Of a stretch of DNA of 64,000 nucleotides, positions 31,209 through 40,060 are shown one piece after another (the stretch's first letter is position 1; each line of letters starts with the position of its first letter). The notes beneath the pieces are model-generated. The model was not told where the DNA came from. It ran no database searches and saw nothing but the letters and a program-made list of their open reading frames with translations. Origin of the DNA: Acidobacteria bacterium Mor1 (GTDB lineage Bacteria; Acidobacteriota; Polarisedimenticolia; Polarisedimenticolales; Polarisedimenticolaceae). Location: contig CP011806.1 of the NCBI GenBank assembly GCA_001664505.1, forward strand, positions 3,473,385 to 3,537,384, in the 5' to 3' direction. Made by a program: the position numbers and the translations under genes.

Positions 31209-31995
31209 CCCGTTGCGCGGTGAGCAAGGCGTGGAAGTCCGGCCGGTTCTCCCGCAGCCACTCGATGGCGTCGCGACTCATCGACTCCTGGCTTGCACCG
31301 CTCTGGATCGAGGCCCGCTGGCCGATGTGGTGCACGTAGGCGCGGCTGACCAGATTCATGTAGCCCTTGCGTTTGAGGTCGAAGCACATCAGGTCGTCGC
31401 TGAACCAGTGGAGCGGCGGGAAGCCTCCGATCGCGTCGAGAGCAGACCGTTCCAGATAGGCGGCGATCGGTGAGATACGATCCGAGGCGATCACCCGGCC
31501 TTCGCTGTCGAAGCGCAACTGGTTGGGCTGAAGCGCACCCCCGTTGGCGGCGCGAACGTTCTGGGCGCCGGGAACGAAGTTCGAGCGGCAGCCCAGCAGG
31601 CCGATCTTCAGGTCGGGATGGGTCTCCCGCAACAGATCCCGGTCTTCGAGCAGCACGGACAGGGTGTCCGGTGTCAACACCGCGTCGTCGTTGAGCATGA
31701 TCAACTCATCGGCATCGGTGTGCTGGACGGCGAAAGCGTTGGCCTCGCCGAAGGTGCTGCAGCTGTCGGGCTGCCGCACCAATCGCAGCCGCGGATTGTC
31801 GAGGTACTCGGCGGGAGCAGCGTTCCCCTGCCAGGCGACGACCAGCTCCACCTCGGGCGCGTAGAGCGTGACCGAGTTCATCGCCATGATCGTGTCGTTC
31901 CAGACCTCTCGCGGACGGTCGGCGGGACCGTGGCGGCAGGTCGTCAGGATCACGGCGATCCTGGAGAGGTCCGGCGGTGACGAGGAGTCGGACAT
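31201..31995 (-). CDS. Glycosyltransferase, GT2-like
   Basis: 264 residues from ATG 31995. Shows a GT-A fold: N-terminal IAVILTTCRHGPADRPREVW, a nucleotide-sugar region LRLVRQPDSCSTFGEANAFA, and the metal-binding acidic motif MLNDDAVLTPD, followed by an acceptor region (GGFPPLHWFSDDLMCFDLKR). The gene starts 7 bases after the stop of 32003-33364 and is probably co-transcribed with it. Acceptor and sugar unknown; polysaccharide or glycoprotein decoration is likely. An upstream in-frame start in the previous gene is possible but unneeded; no clear ribosome-binding site. Confidence 0.8.
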
Positions 31996-32002
31996 CGACG
32001 AG

Positions 32003-33364
32003 TCAGGCACCGATCTTGTCCTGAGCACCGTCGGCCGCAAAGGCATGCATCCGCTGCACCTCGTTCCATCCCGGAGCCAGGCGCAGAGCGTTGCTCAGCG
32101 GTTCCAGCGCGTCGACGGGTTTGCCCGACATCAACAGCAGGGTACCCAGGTTGGCCCAGGCCCAGGGATCGATCGGATCGGCGCGAATGGCGCGCAGCGC
32201 CAGGTTGAGCGCTCCCTGCACGTTGGCCTCGGTGATCGCCACGGTGACCATCGCGTTCCACGCCGCAGCCCCCGCGCCGGACATACGCGCCGCTTCCTCG
32301 GCCAGCGCCCGGGCTTCCTCAACCCGATGGAGCCCCCCGAGAATCTCCGCTGCATGTGCCCGCGCAACCGGGCCGGATAGCGCCGGCTCGCTGAGCGGCC
32401 CGCGATCCCGGGTCTGCCGGTCGTAGCAGGCCGTCACCCGGGCCAGGGCGCGCTCCAGCACATCCTTGCGCCCGCTGGCGCTCATCATGTCCACATCGGA
32501 ACGGAGTAGATCGCAGGCCACACTGTCGTCGGCCCGGGCGGACAACACCGCCGCCGCCTCGCTCAGTCGCATCTCGCCGATCAAAGCCGCCGCATGCAGC
32601 CGCGCCGCGTCGGCGGCGAGTGCCGGCGTCAGCCCCTCACCATGAGAGGCGATCCACTCGAAGTGCTCCAGCGCCTCGCGCAGATGGGCGCCGGGAACGG
32701 CGCGGCCGTTGCGCATCGGCGTCAACTCCCGGCCGAGGAAGTAGTGCGCCGCCGGATCTTCCGGGTTGCGTTCGACCCAGGCGCGCAGGAGTGCGAGGTT
32801 TCGCTCAGGCTTCTGCTTGGCTTCCCGGCGCTCCCGCAGGTAGCCGTCGTGGCCCACCGCGAGACCGCTGACCTTCGGCATGATTTCCGACACGCCGGCG
32901 TGCTGGGCAATCGACGGAGTGATCTGTTCGTGGATGGCGCCGCGGTAGCGATACTCGGACCGGTTGCGGAACAGGCGCACCAGCGGATAGCGACGCTCGC
33001 CGCCACCGTCGAGATGGTCGATCAGCACCACCGAGAACGCATCCTCGTTGGCGGCTTCGAGGGTCTTCTTGAGGGTCCCCTCGTCGCAGCCGTGCTCGAT
33101 CCACTCGTCGGCGTCGAGCATCAGCACGTAGTCCCCGGTGCAGCGTTCAAGACCGGCGTTGCGCGCCGCGGCGAAGTCATCCCGCCACGGGAACTCGACG
33201 ACCTCGGCGCCCAGGGCCCGGGCCACCGCGACGGTGCCGTCGCTCGAGCCGGTATCGACCAGCAGAACCTGGTCGGCCAGATGCTCCGCCGATCGCAGGC
33301 AACGGGGCAGCACCGATTCCTCGTCTCGGGCGATCACACACAGACTGATCGTGGGCTTACTCAT
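32003..33364 (-). CDS. GT2 glycosyltransferase with TPR-like C-terminus
   Basis: 453 residues. N-terminal GT2 domain (TISLCVIARDEESVLPRCLR, LVDTGSSDGTVAVARALGAE, MLDADEWIEHG as DxD motif, YRGAIHEQITPSI) followed from about 205 by TPR-type helices (HYFLGRELTPM, AWVERNPEDPAAHYFLGREL, GALNLALRAIRADPIDPWAW, ANLGTLLLMSGKPVDALEPL). GT2 plus TPR is a known arrangement (SunS/WaaE-like), in which the TPR part binds the acceptor. It is first in a minus-strand pair and divergent to the glycosyltransferase at 33559. Confidence 0.88.
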   Translation of the reverse strand: MSKPTISLCVIARDEESVLPRCLRSAEHLADQVLLVDTGSSDGTVAVARALGAEVVEFPWRDDFAAARNAGLERCTGDYVLMLDADEWIEHGCDEGTLKKTLEAANEDAFSVVLIDHLDGGGERRYPLVRLFRNRSEYRYRGAIHEQITPSIAQHAGVSEIMPKVSGLAVGHDGYLRERREAKQKPERNLALLRAWVERNPEDPAAHYFLGRELTPMRNGRAVPGAHLREALEHFEWIASHGEGLTPALAADAARLHAAALIGEMRLSEAAAVLSARADDSVACDLLRSDVDMMSASGRKDVLERALARVTACYDRQTRDRGPLSEPALSGPVARAHAAEILGGLHRVEEARALAEEAARMSGAGAAAWNAMVTVAITEANVQGALNLALRAIRADPIDPWAWANLGTLLLMSGKPVDALEPLSNALRLAPGWNEVQRMHAFAADGAQDKIGA

Positions 33365-33558
33365 GCCCCTGGAAACAGCAAGGGGTGTGCCACGCAGATT
33401 TCGCTCGGATCAGGCGGATCCTGCGGGCATTCGTCGGTTTTCCGACGGCCGGCAGGGTCCGACCGGCCGGAAGCGACGGCCTTCCGTCAGCTCGTGGCCC
33501 GATTCCCAGGATTGACCTGTAAGTCGGCCGTGGCATCCGGCTTGCTGTTCAACCAGGT

Positions 33559-34782
33559 GTGTCCGTGCGCGACGAAACGAAAGTGCTGGGCCTGGTCGAC
33601 GACACACCGACCGGCGTGAGCTATGTCCGCTTCTTCCAACCCTTCCGCCATCTGCGAGACCTCGGCTACTCCCTGCGCACTCCGGGCAAGCGGCTGACCC
33701 TGACCCGCGCCCAAACAAACGCCCCCGATGGGACCCTCCGGACAGATGGGACCCTCCGGACAACCGGGACCCGCAGGACAACCGGAAGCTGGCAGCCGGA
33801 TCCGGCGCTGCTCGACGACGTCTCGCTGCTGATGTTCCCTCAACTGGTCGCCGCTCCGACCGGCCCTGACGGCAACCCGGTGGAACTGGTCCAGCCGCTG
33901 TGCGCACAGGCTCGCCGCCGGGGCATCCCGGTGGTCTACTCGGTGGACGACTGGATCGACGGCATCGACGCGGCCAACCCGGCCCACGAGACCATCCGCC
34001 AGGCTGAGCACAACATCAAGGCCCTGCTCGAAGGCTGCGACGCCGCGATCGTGACCACCGATCGGTTGAAGCAAGCGCTGGCAACGCGACCGGAGATGTC
34101 GGGAAAACCTGTTCACGTAATTCCGAACACCATCGACCCCGGCGACTGGGCGCCGCGCGCCACTGGCCAAGGGCTCCGCGTCGGCTGGGCCGGCTCGAGT
34201 TCCCACCTCGAGGATCTGCGGCTGGTGCTCCCGTCGATCCGGTCGCTACAGGCCAAACATGACTTCGAGTTCGTGTTGATGGGCCTGATCGACATGCCGA
34301 TCGTCGAGCAGATCCGCCGGATCCGCAGCGGTGCGGCGTCCTTCGGTCCGGCTCAGCGCCGGCGCGCGGCGGCCTTCATCGAACTGGTCCGGGAACTCGA
34401 AGGGATCCGCTTCCGCCACATTCCGTTCATGCCGGCGCTGGACTTCGTCCGTGAGCTGCCGCGGGTGGATCTGGCGATCGGGCTTTGCCCACTACAGGAC
34501 ACGGCGTTCAATCGCTGCAAATCGGCGCTGAAGTTCTACGAGTATGCCGCGAGCGGAACGCTGACCATCGCCAGCGACGTGGAGCCCTACAGAAGCGAGG
34601 TGTCGGTCCGCGCCTCGAACAACGAACAGGCCTGGACCGAGACCCTCGACCTCCACCTGTCGGACCCGGCAGCTCGCGAAGCGGCACTGAACGAACAGCG
34701 TGCCTACGTCATGGGTGAACGAACGATCGAGGTGGTGCTCCCCCTGTGGAGGGAAGCTCTGGCGAGCTATTCACTGGCGTAG
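33559..34782 (+). CDS. Glycosyltransferase, GT4-like
   Basis: 407 residues from a GTG at 33559 with a weak upstream site. Two Rossmann-like halves: N-terminal VLGLVDDTPTGVSYVRFFQP, IPVVYSVDDWIDGID, and a C-terminal half with VHVIPNTIDPGDW, LRVGWAGSSSHLEDLRLVLP and FYEYAASGTLTIASDVEPYR (GT4-type nucleotide-binding region with E). A Thr/Asp/Gly/Arg-rich tandem hexapeptide insert (DGTLRT DGTLRT TGTRRT) lies at about residues 57-74. Divergent from the two GT genes at 31201-33364; together they form a small glycan locus. Confidence 0.82.
   Translation: MSVRDETKVLGLVDDTPTGVSYVRFFQPFRHLRDLGYSLRTPGKRLTLTRAQTNAPDGTLRTDGTLRTTGTRRTTGSWQPDPALLDDVSLLMFPQLVAAPTGPDGNPVELVQPLCAQARRRGIPVVYSVDDWIDGIDAANPAHETIRQAEHNIKALLEGCDAAIVTTDRLKQALATRPEMSGKPVHVIPNTIDPGDWAPRATGQGLRVGWAGSSSHLEDLRLVLPSIRSLQAKHDFEFVLMGLIDMPIVEQIRRIRSGAASFGPAQRRRAAAFIELVRELEGIRFRHIPFMPALDFVRELPRVDLAIGLCPLQDTAFNRCKSALKFYEYAASGTLTIASDVEPYRSEVSVRASNNEQAWTETLDLHLSDPAAREAALNEQRAYVMGERTIEVVLPLWREALASYSLA
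33727..33780 (+). repeat. 18-bp in-frame tandem repeat (three units)
   Basis: Two identical 18-bp units GATGGGACCCTCCGGACA and a third diverged one, encoding DGTLRT, DGTLRT, TGTRRT inside the glycosyltransferase. Confidence 0.85.
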
Positions 34783-34800
34783 GCGAAACGCTACTGCCGG

Positions 34801-37104
34801 CTACTCGTTGGTGTAGACCAGCACCCGGTCGTGAATCAGCAGGACGATGTCCTGTTTGCCGTTGCCGGTCACGTCGGCGATCAACGCCTCACGGGGTTCC
34901 TGGGCGGCTCCCCGGCGACCCTCGAACATCACGTCCAGTTCGAAGATCGGGAAGTGCAGCCGGCTGACCCATCCGTCGCCGTCGCCGGCCTCGCCGCGCT
35001 GGAGAATCTCCATCACCCGGCTGTTGCGGGTATCGAGCGCCACCAGCTCATCGATCCCGTCGCCGTTGAGATCGCCGGGAGTCAGCAGGGTGTAGTCCAT
35101 GCCCTCCAGGTCGGTCTCGTAGCGCTCGACCTCGTCGACCCGCAGATCGGCGCCGCCGACGGGCACGGTCCAGAAGCGGTCCTCGCCGAGGAACAGCACA
35201 TCCTTGTTGCCGTCGCCGTCGAGATCCAGCACCCGGGTGTCGACCAGGCCGATCCGGCCCACGGGCACCGACGCGGTGTGGCGGTAGACCCCCAACTCAT
35301 CCCGCTTCAACACCTCGAGCTTCTCGCCGTCCTCCTCGGTGAGGAGGATCTCCGGAGTGCCGTCCTGCTCGACGTCGACGGTCACCGCCGCGGCGATCTC
35401 GGCCTGCTGGTCGGGTGCGTTGAACTGGTCCCGCACCTCCAGGTCACCGCCGGAGCCGAAGCTCAGCGCCCGGGCGAAACCGCGCCCGGACACGATCAGC
35501 TCGCTCTTGCCGTCACCGTCCAGATCGCCGGAACTCAGGGTCGAAGGCAGCAGGTTGTCGATCAATCCCTGACGGAAGCCCTCGGCAGCGGTCGCATCTT
35601 CGAACTCGCCACCGGCGACCTGGAGCAACAGCCTCATGGGGCTGCGCACGATGAACACCGCCAGGTCAGCCAGGCCGTCCTGGTTGGCGTCGATACTCTC
35701 CAGCGCCATCGGATCGGTACGCACTTCATCGAGTTCGACCCGTTTGCTCTCCTGCCAGCCGGCTTCGGCGTCGCCGCTGCGGGAGAGGATCGCCGTGCTG
35801 CGCACGCCGCCATCCTCGAACACATAGGCCAACTCGATGCGGCCGTCGCCGTCGGAATCGAACGCCGTCGCGGCCAGCGGCTTCCCTTCGACAGGCAGCG
35901 GGCGCGGGTAGCTCAGGCGGCCCTCGCCGGACAGCGCGGAGACCCCGAGAGACGCCTCGTCGGCGCTGACCACGAACAGTTCGTCCCGGCCGTCGCCATC
36001 GGCATCGCCGGCAGTCAGCGACCGCACCCCGGAGAACGACGGGAACGCCGTCGGTTCGGCGAAGGTGCCGTCTTCACGCTGAAGGTAGAGCCAGAGCTGC
36101 GCGCCCTTGCGCTCGCCCACCGCCAGATCGACTCGGCCGTCACCGTCGAAATCGCCCAGGGCGTAGTTGCCGGCCTCGTTGTCGCCGGTGGGCGTCGAGT
36201 AAACCCGGGGCGAGAACATGTCGCCCCCCTGCTTGCTCTTGCGCGCCGACGACCGGGAGAGCTGCAGCAGACGAATGTTGCCGCTACGTCCCTCGATGCC
36301 GGCGAACTGCTGCACCCGGCCACCGAGATCCAGCGGCCGCAGCGCACCCCGCGGGGTCTTCATCGGCAGGTTGCGTTCGGGGCCGAAGCCGCCGTCCTTG
36401 CGCTGCATGCGTCCGCGCCAGGCGTAGTCGCTCTTGGTCGCCAGGTACGACAGGTCGAGCCGGCCGTCGCCGTCGACATCCCGCACGTTGAGGCTGTAGC
36501 AGCCCTCGTCGGCCAACCGGTAGCGCCGCGGCGTCGCGAGCTCCCCGCTCCGCGCGGGGTCGAAGATCATCAGCTCTTCCTGGCCCAGCACGATCAACTC
36601 GTCGCGACCGTCCTCGTCGAGATCGGCGACCTCGATCGAACCGATCCACTGGGTCGGCTGCTCGACCTCGAAGACCTGCCCGCGCTCGAAGCTTCCGTCC
36701 CGCTGCTGCAGGAACACGGTGACGCCGTCGGGCTTGCCGGTTACCGCCAGATCCGCCCGGCCGTCGCCGTTGAGATCACCGGCGGCCATGGCGAACATCG
36801 AGATACCGGTCACCACGTTGCGGCGCTCGAAGCGGCCATCTTCCAGTTCCGGCTTCCAGTAGCGCTCGCGGGCGGCGCGGCGCGCGCCGTCCTTCTTTCC
36901 GGGCTCACGCTGGTAGAGCAGTTCGATCCGCGCCCGGTCGTTGTTCAGGAGCGCCAGGTCGGTCCGGCCGTCGCCGTCAAAGTCGTGAGCCACCAGGTTG
37001 CGGGTGTTCCAGTCGAGCAGCGACACCTCGGGGCCCGCCAGCCGGACATCCCAGTCGGCGGCACCGAGCGCCAGGGTCACGACCAACGCAGCGAAACCGA
37101 TCAT
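34801..37104 (-). CDS. Secreted FG-GAP/VCBS-repeat protein
   Basis: 767 residues with a short signal peptide (MIGFAALVVTLALGAA). The rest is a series of about a dozen repeats with the calcium motif DxDGDGxxDLxx (DFDGDGRTDLALL, DLNGDGRADLAV, DVDGDGRLDLSYL, DFDGDGRVDLAVGE, DADGDGRDELFV, DLDGDGKSELIVSG, DLDGDGNKDVLFLG, DLNGDGIDELVAL). This is the FG-GAP/VCBS pattern that builds an integrin-alpha-like beta-propeller binding Ca2+. Secreted or surface-bound. The start has only a weak AAGG upstream. Last of four minus-strand genes 41212-34801; its stop lies 18 bases from the convergent glycosyltransferase stop. Confidence 0.88.
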   Translation of the reverse strand: MIGFAALVVTLALGAADWDVRLAGPEVSLLDWNTRNLVAHDFDGDGRTDLALLNNDRARIELLYQREPGKKDGARRAARERYWKPELEDGRFERRNVVTGISMFAMAAGDLNGDGRADLAVTGKPDGVTVFLQQRDGSFERGQVFEVEQPTQWIGSIEVADLDEDGRDELIVLGQEELMIFDPARSGELATPRRYRLADEGCYSLNVRDVDGDGRLDLSYLATKSDYAWRGRMQRKDGGFGPERNLPMKTPRGALRPLDLGGRVQQFAGIEGRSGNIRLLQLSRSSARKSKQGGDMFSPRVYSTPTGDNEAGNYALGDFDGDGRVDLAVGERKGAQLWLYLQREDGTFAEPTAFPSFSGVRSLTAGDADGDGRDELFVVSADEASLGVSALSGEGRLSYPRPLPVEGKPLAATAFDSDGDGRIELAYVFEDGGVRSTAILSRSGDAEAGWQESKRVELDEVRTDPMALESIDANQDGLADLAVFIVRSPMRLLLQVAGGEFEDATAAEGFRQGLIDNLLPSTLSSGDLDGDGKSELIVSGRGFARALSFGSGGDLEVRDQFNAPDQQAEIAAAVTVDVEQDGTPEILLTEEDGEKLEVLKRDELGVYRHTASVPVGRIGLVDTRVLDLDGDGNKDVLFLGEDRFWTVPVGGADLRVDEVERYETDLEGMDYTLLTPGDLNGDGIDELVALDTRNSRVMEILQRGEAGDGDGWVSRLHFPIFELDVMFEGRRGAAQEPREALIADVTGNGKQDIVLLIHDRVLVYTNE

Positions 37105-37186
37105 GTGCGAGAGCCTTTCTACCGCGATACGCGCTTCAGCAATCCGAGCTACAGCGCTCCGCGTGCCATCAGAATCTGCGTGAACC

Positions 37187-39028
37187 CTAGCGGCTCGGCG
37201 GCATCAGCCGGTAAACCGAATGCAGGCCGCCGTCCTCGCGGTAGAGGCCGCTGACCGCGATCCCGAAGTGCTTCTCCAGTTCGTTCAGCGCCTCGATGCT
37301 CGACGCGTCGAACCCCTCGAGACTGTCGTCCTCCGAGGCGAACTCGCCCGCGGTCTGCATCGCGCTCACGAAGGTCTCGACGAAGGCGGCGACATCCTGG
37401 AAGCTCAGGGCGGCAGCCCCTCCGGGCATCTGCGCCAGCGCGGCCTTGACATCCTTCCGATCCCAGACCGACTTGCCGGGGCGCTGCATCGAGCTGAGCA
37501 CATTGCGCAGGCCGGCCGATCCGCCCATGCCGACGATGAACTGATCTTCGGTGAGAACATAGGCGAAGCTGTTGCCTTCGGGCTGCTCCGGATCCATCGA
37601 CGGCATCGCCATCTCGTAGATGGTGTAATCAAGGAACGGGCGCTGCTCGAACATCTCCGCGGTGGCCGCCCCGCCGAAGCTCTTGATGCCCTCGAGGGTC
37701 ATCTCCAGCGATTGACGGTCGGCGACGGACATGGCGAACACCTGCATCATTTGACCGCCGGCAAGCTCCTCGCCCGGCTGACCGGACTCGACCTTGAACT
37801 GAGCGCTGACCATGGTGGTCCCGAGGCTTTCCATCAGCCCCTGCTCGATGTCGATGCCTTCGCTCTTCTTCTGGGCCAGCATGCCGTCCATCATGCCGCC
37901 GACCATCGGGCTCATGCCGTAAAGGATCTCCTTGAGACCGGTCCAGAAGGTGCCCATGCTGAAGCTGGCCACGGTGGCTTCCACGGCGTCCTGAGGCACG
38001 AAGTCCGCCGACCCCAGGTCACCCACGCCGTAGGCGGTCAGCAACTTGGCCAGCCCGCTTTCTTCTTTGTAGTAGATGCCGAAGTTCAGCTCGGTCGCCT
38101 CTTCGGCCAGCCTGGCGCCGACATACAACGCCTCGAAGTTCTCGAAGCCCATGGCGTCGACCATGCCCTGGGTGGACATGCCCATGGCGGCCATCGGGTC
38201 CTCGGCACCCTCTTCGTCGGAAGCGGCAGCCTCCTCGGCGATCAATTCCTGCATCATCTCCGAGAAGAACGCCACGTCCAGGTAGAAGGTCATGTCGTTG
38301 TCCAGCTCGCGCTGCACCATCTTCGAGTATCCCGGCGCACTCGCCAGCGGGCGCTCGGCGCCCTCCTTCAAGGCAGCGATCGCTTCCTGGGCGCCCTCGC
38401 GGGTGCCGGCGATAAACGCGAACCCCTCAGTGATCGCCCAGAAATCGCTATCGACGCTGGCTTCCTTGCTCACCTGACGCACGTAGTTGAGCTTGACCCC
38501 CTGGAACTCCTCGACGACTTGCTCGAGCTCGACTCCGTCCTCGGAGTTTTTCTGCTCGTACTCGAAGTTCTTCGCCATCAGCTTCTCGACCGCTTTCCGG
38601 TTCTTTCCGATCTCGGCGAGGATGAGCACCGGCTCGTCACCGGTAGGCTCGCCTTCGTTGTCGAGGGCCTTCAGATCCGGAAGGACGATGGCCATCTGCC
38701 CGGTGAACAGCGCGAAGACCTCATCGGAGGTCATGCCGGTCTCTTCCAGGAAAGACTCCTCGAGCTCGTCCAGCCCCATGTCCTCGCGGAAGGGCTTGAA
38801 CAGCTCCTGCAGATCCGGGTCTTCGAAAATCCGCGCCAGCGGACTCCTCTCCCAGTTGCTTTGCATCCGGGGGAAGTCGTCGATCATCACGATCATGTCC
38901 GCATCGGCGGAGATCACGTTCTCGAGCGCAGGGGGCGCCGCGAGCACACCGCCCGAAAGCAGCGCAATGCTCAACGCGAGAGCGGTAGAGAACAACGTAT
39001 TGGAGAGCTTACTGCGTAGGTGGTGCAT
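37187..39028 (-). CDS. Exported DUF3352-like protein
   Basis: 613 residues with a signal peptide (ending ALLSGGVLA). The mature protein begins NVISADADMIVMIDDFPRMQ and continues as a large alpha/beta protein rich in Met, Glu and Gly (AMGMSTQGMVDAMGFENFEA, PMVGGMMDGMLAQKK); motifs such as FYLDVAFFSEMMQEL and QFIVGMGGSAGLRNVLSS suggest the DUF3352 family found in Cyanobacteria and Acidobacteriota, but I am not sure. No catalytic residues are evident. The start overlaps the preceding protease gene by 20 bases, so the two are coupled. Confidence 0.72.
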   Translation of the reverse strand: MHHLRSKLSNTLFSTALALSIALLSGGVLAAPPALENVISADADMIVMIDDFPRMQSNWERSPLARIFEDPDLQELFKPFREDMGLDELEESFLEETGMTSDEVFALFTGQMAIVLPDLKALDNEGEPTGDEPVLILAEIGKNRKAVEKLMAKNFEYEQKNSEDGVELEQVVEEFQGVKLNYVRQVSKEASVDSDFWAITEGFAFIAGTREGAQEAIAALKEGAERPLASAPGYSKMVQRELDNDMTFYLDVAFFSEMMQELIAEEAAASDEEGAEDPMAAMGMSTQGMVDAMGFENFEALYVGARLAEEATELNFGIYYKEESGLAKLLTAYGVGDLGSADFVPQDAVEATVASFSMGTFWTGLKEILYGMSPMVGGMMDGMLAQKKSEGIDIEQGLMESLGTTMVSAQFKVESGQPGEELAGGQMMQVFAMSVADRQSLEMTLEGIKSFGGAATAEMFEQRPFLDYTIYEMAMPSMDPEQPEGNSFAYVLTEDQFIVGMGGSAGLRNVLSSMQRPGKSVWDRKDVKAALAQMPGGAAALSFQDVAAFVETFVSAMQTAGEFASEDDSLEGFDASSIEALNELEKHFGIAVSGLYREDGGLHSVYRLMPPSR

Positions 39029-39971
39029 GGTATCGGAACCCCGAGTTCGGATTGCGCACGTTGAACGCGAAGGCGTCCCGGTTGCGCAGGAAATTCTTGA
39101 GCGTGCTGGAGGGGACGGCGAAGCTCATCCCCTCGACCCCGACGGCAGCCAGCTTCATGTTGTTCACGCCGACCACTTCGCCGCGGAGGTTGAACAACGG
39201 GCCACCGGAGTTGCCGGAGTTGATCTGAGTCGTGCTTTGAATGTAGAGCCGTCCGCCCATCGGGCGGTTCTTCAGGCTGACGATCCCCTCGGAGACCGTG
39301 CGATCGAGCCCCAACGGACTACCGATACTGAATACCGACTGCCCCTGGAGCAGGCCGTCGGAGTCGCCGAGAGGCACCACCGGCAGCGTGCGTCCGTCGA
39401 GATCTTCGATCTTCAACAGCGCCAGGTCCGCCTCGGGCTGGGTCGCGACGATGCGCACCTTTTCGAACTGCACCCGCTGCAGCTCCCGCTCATCGGCCTG
39501 GAACAGCGTCAGGGTGATCTTGTGCTCGCCGGCGATCACGTGATGGGCGGTCACGACGTAGCCGTCGTCGCTGATCACGAAGCCGGAGCCGAGTCCGATC
39601 GGCGTTTGCACCTGCAGCACCGATGCGCCGCAGCGATCGACGTTCTCCTTGACCGCCAGTTCATCCCGGCTACGGGCGACCTGATACAGGTCGGTCGCCT
39701 CGAGCACCTCGGGCTCGCCGCCGAGCGGTTCGATCCTTTGCACTTCTTCGGCGGGGATGGTCAACACGGTGAAGCCGACGTCGAGGACGACCCGGTCGGT
39801 GCGCTGCCGCAGGAGTTCGCCGGTGATCGAGGCGCCGCCGCGCAGGTGAACCACATGGCGCGTCGCCTCTTCAGAAGCCACGGCGACCGAAATCGGCGCC
39901 GGGACCCACGGCGACAGCACCGCGAGGGTGACGGCCGACAGTACGGCCAACTTCAGCTTTTGGATCGTCAA
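39009..39971 (-). CDS. Trypsin-like serine protease (HtrA-type, no PDZ)
   Basis: 320 residues with a TTG start at 39971 (GGGAGCC upstream) and a signal peptide (LAVLSAVTLAVLSPWVPA). A small SH3-like region (about 38-85, HVVHLRGGASITGELLRQRT) precedes a trypsin fold with the triad H144 in TAHHVIAG, D182 in ADLALLKI, and S255 in NSGNSGGPLF. There is no PDZ domain, unlike DegP/DegS. Periplasmic. It overlaps the DUF3352-like gene by 20 bases and is preceded by the ddl gene after about 89 bases. Confidence 0.9.
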   Translation of the reverse strand: MTIQKLKLAVLSAVTLAVLSPWVPAPISVAVASEEATRHVVHLRGGASITGELLRQRTDRVVLDVGFTVLTIPAEEVQRIEPLGGEPEVLEATDLYQVARSRDELAVKENVDRCGASVLQVQTPIGLGSGFVISDDGYVVTAHHVIAGEHKITLTLFQADERELQRVQFEKVRIVATQPEADLALLKIEDLDGRTLPVVPLGDSDGLLQGQSVFSIGSPLGLDRTVSEGIVSLKNRPMGGRLYIQSTTQINSGNSGGPLFNLRGEVVGVNNMKLAAVGVEGMSFAVPSSTLKNFLRNRDAFAFNVRNPNSGFRYHAPPTQ

Positions 39972-40060
39972 CGTGCCGGCTCCCGGATGGCGTGTCCTTC
40001 TAAAGACTAACGTCCGGGACCAGCACGGGCAAACGTGGCGGGCCGGGCGGGGCCGGGCGT

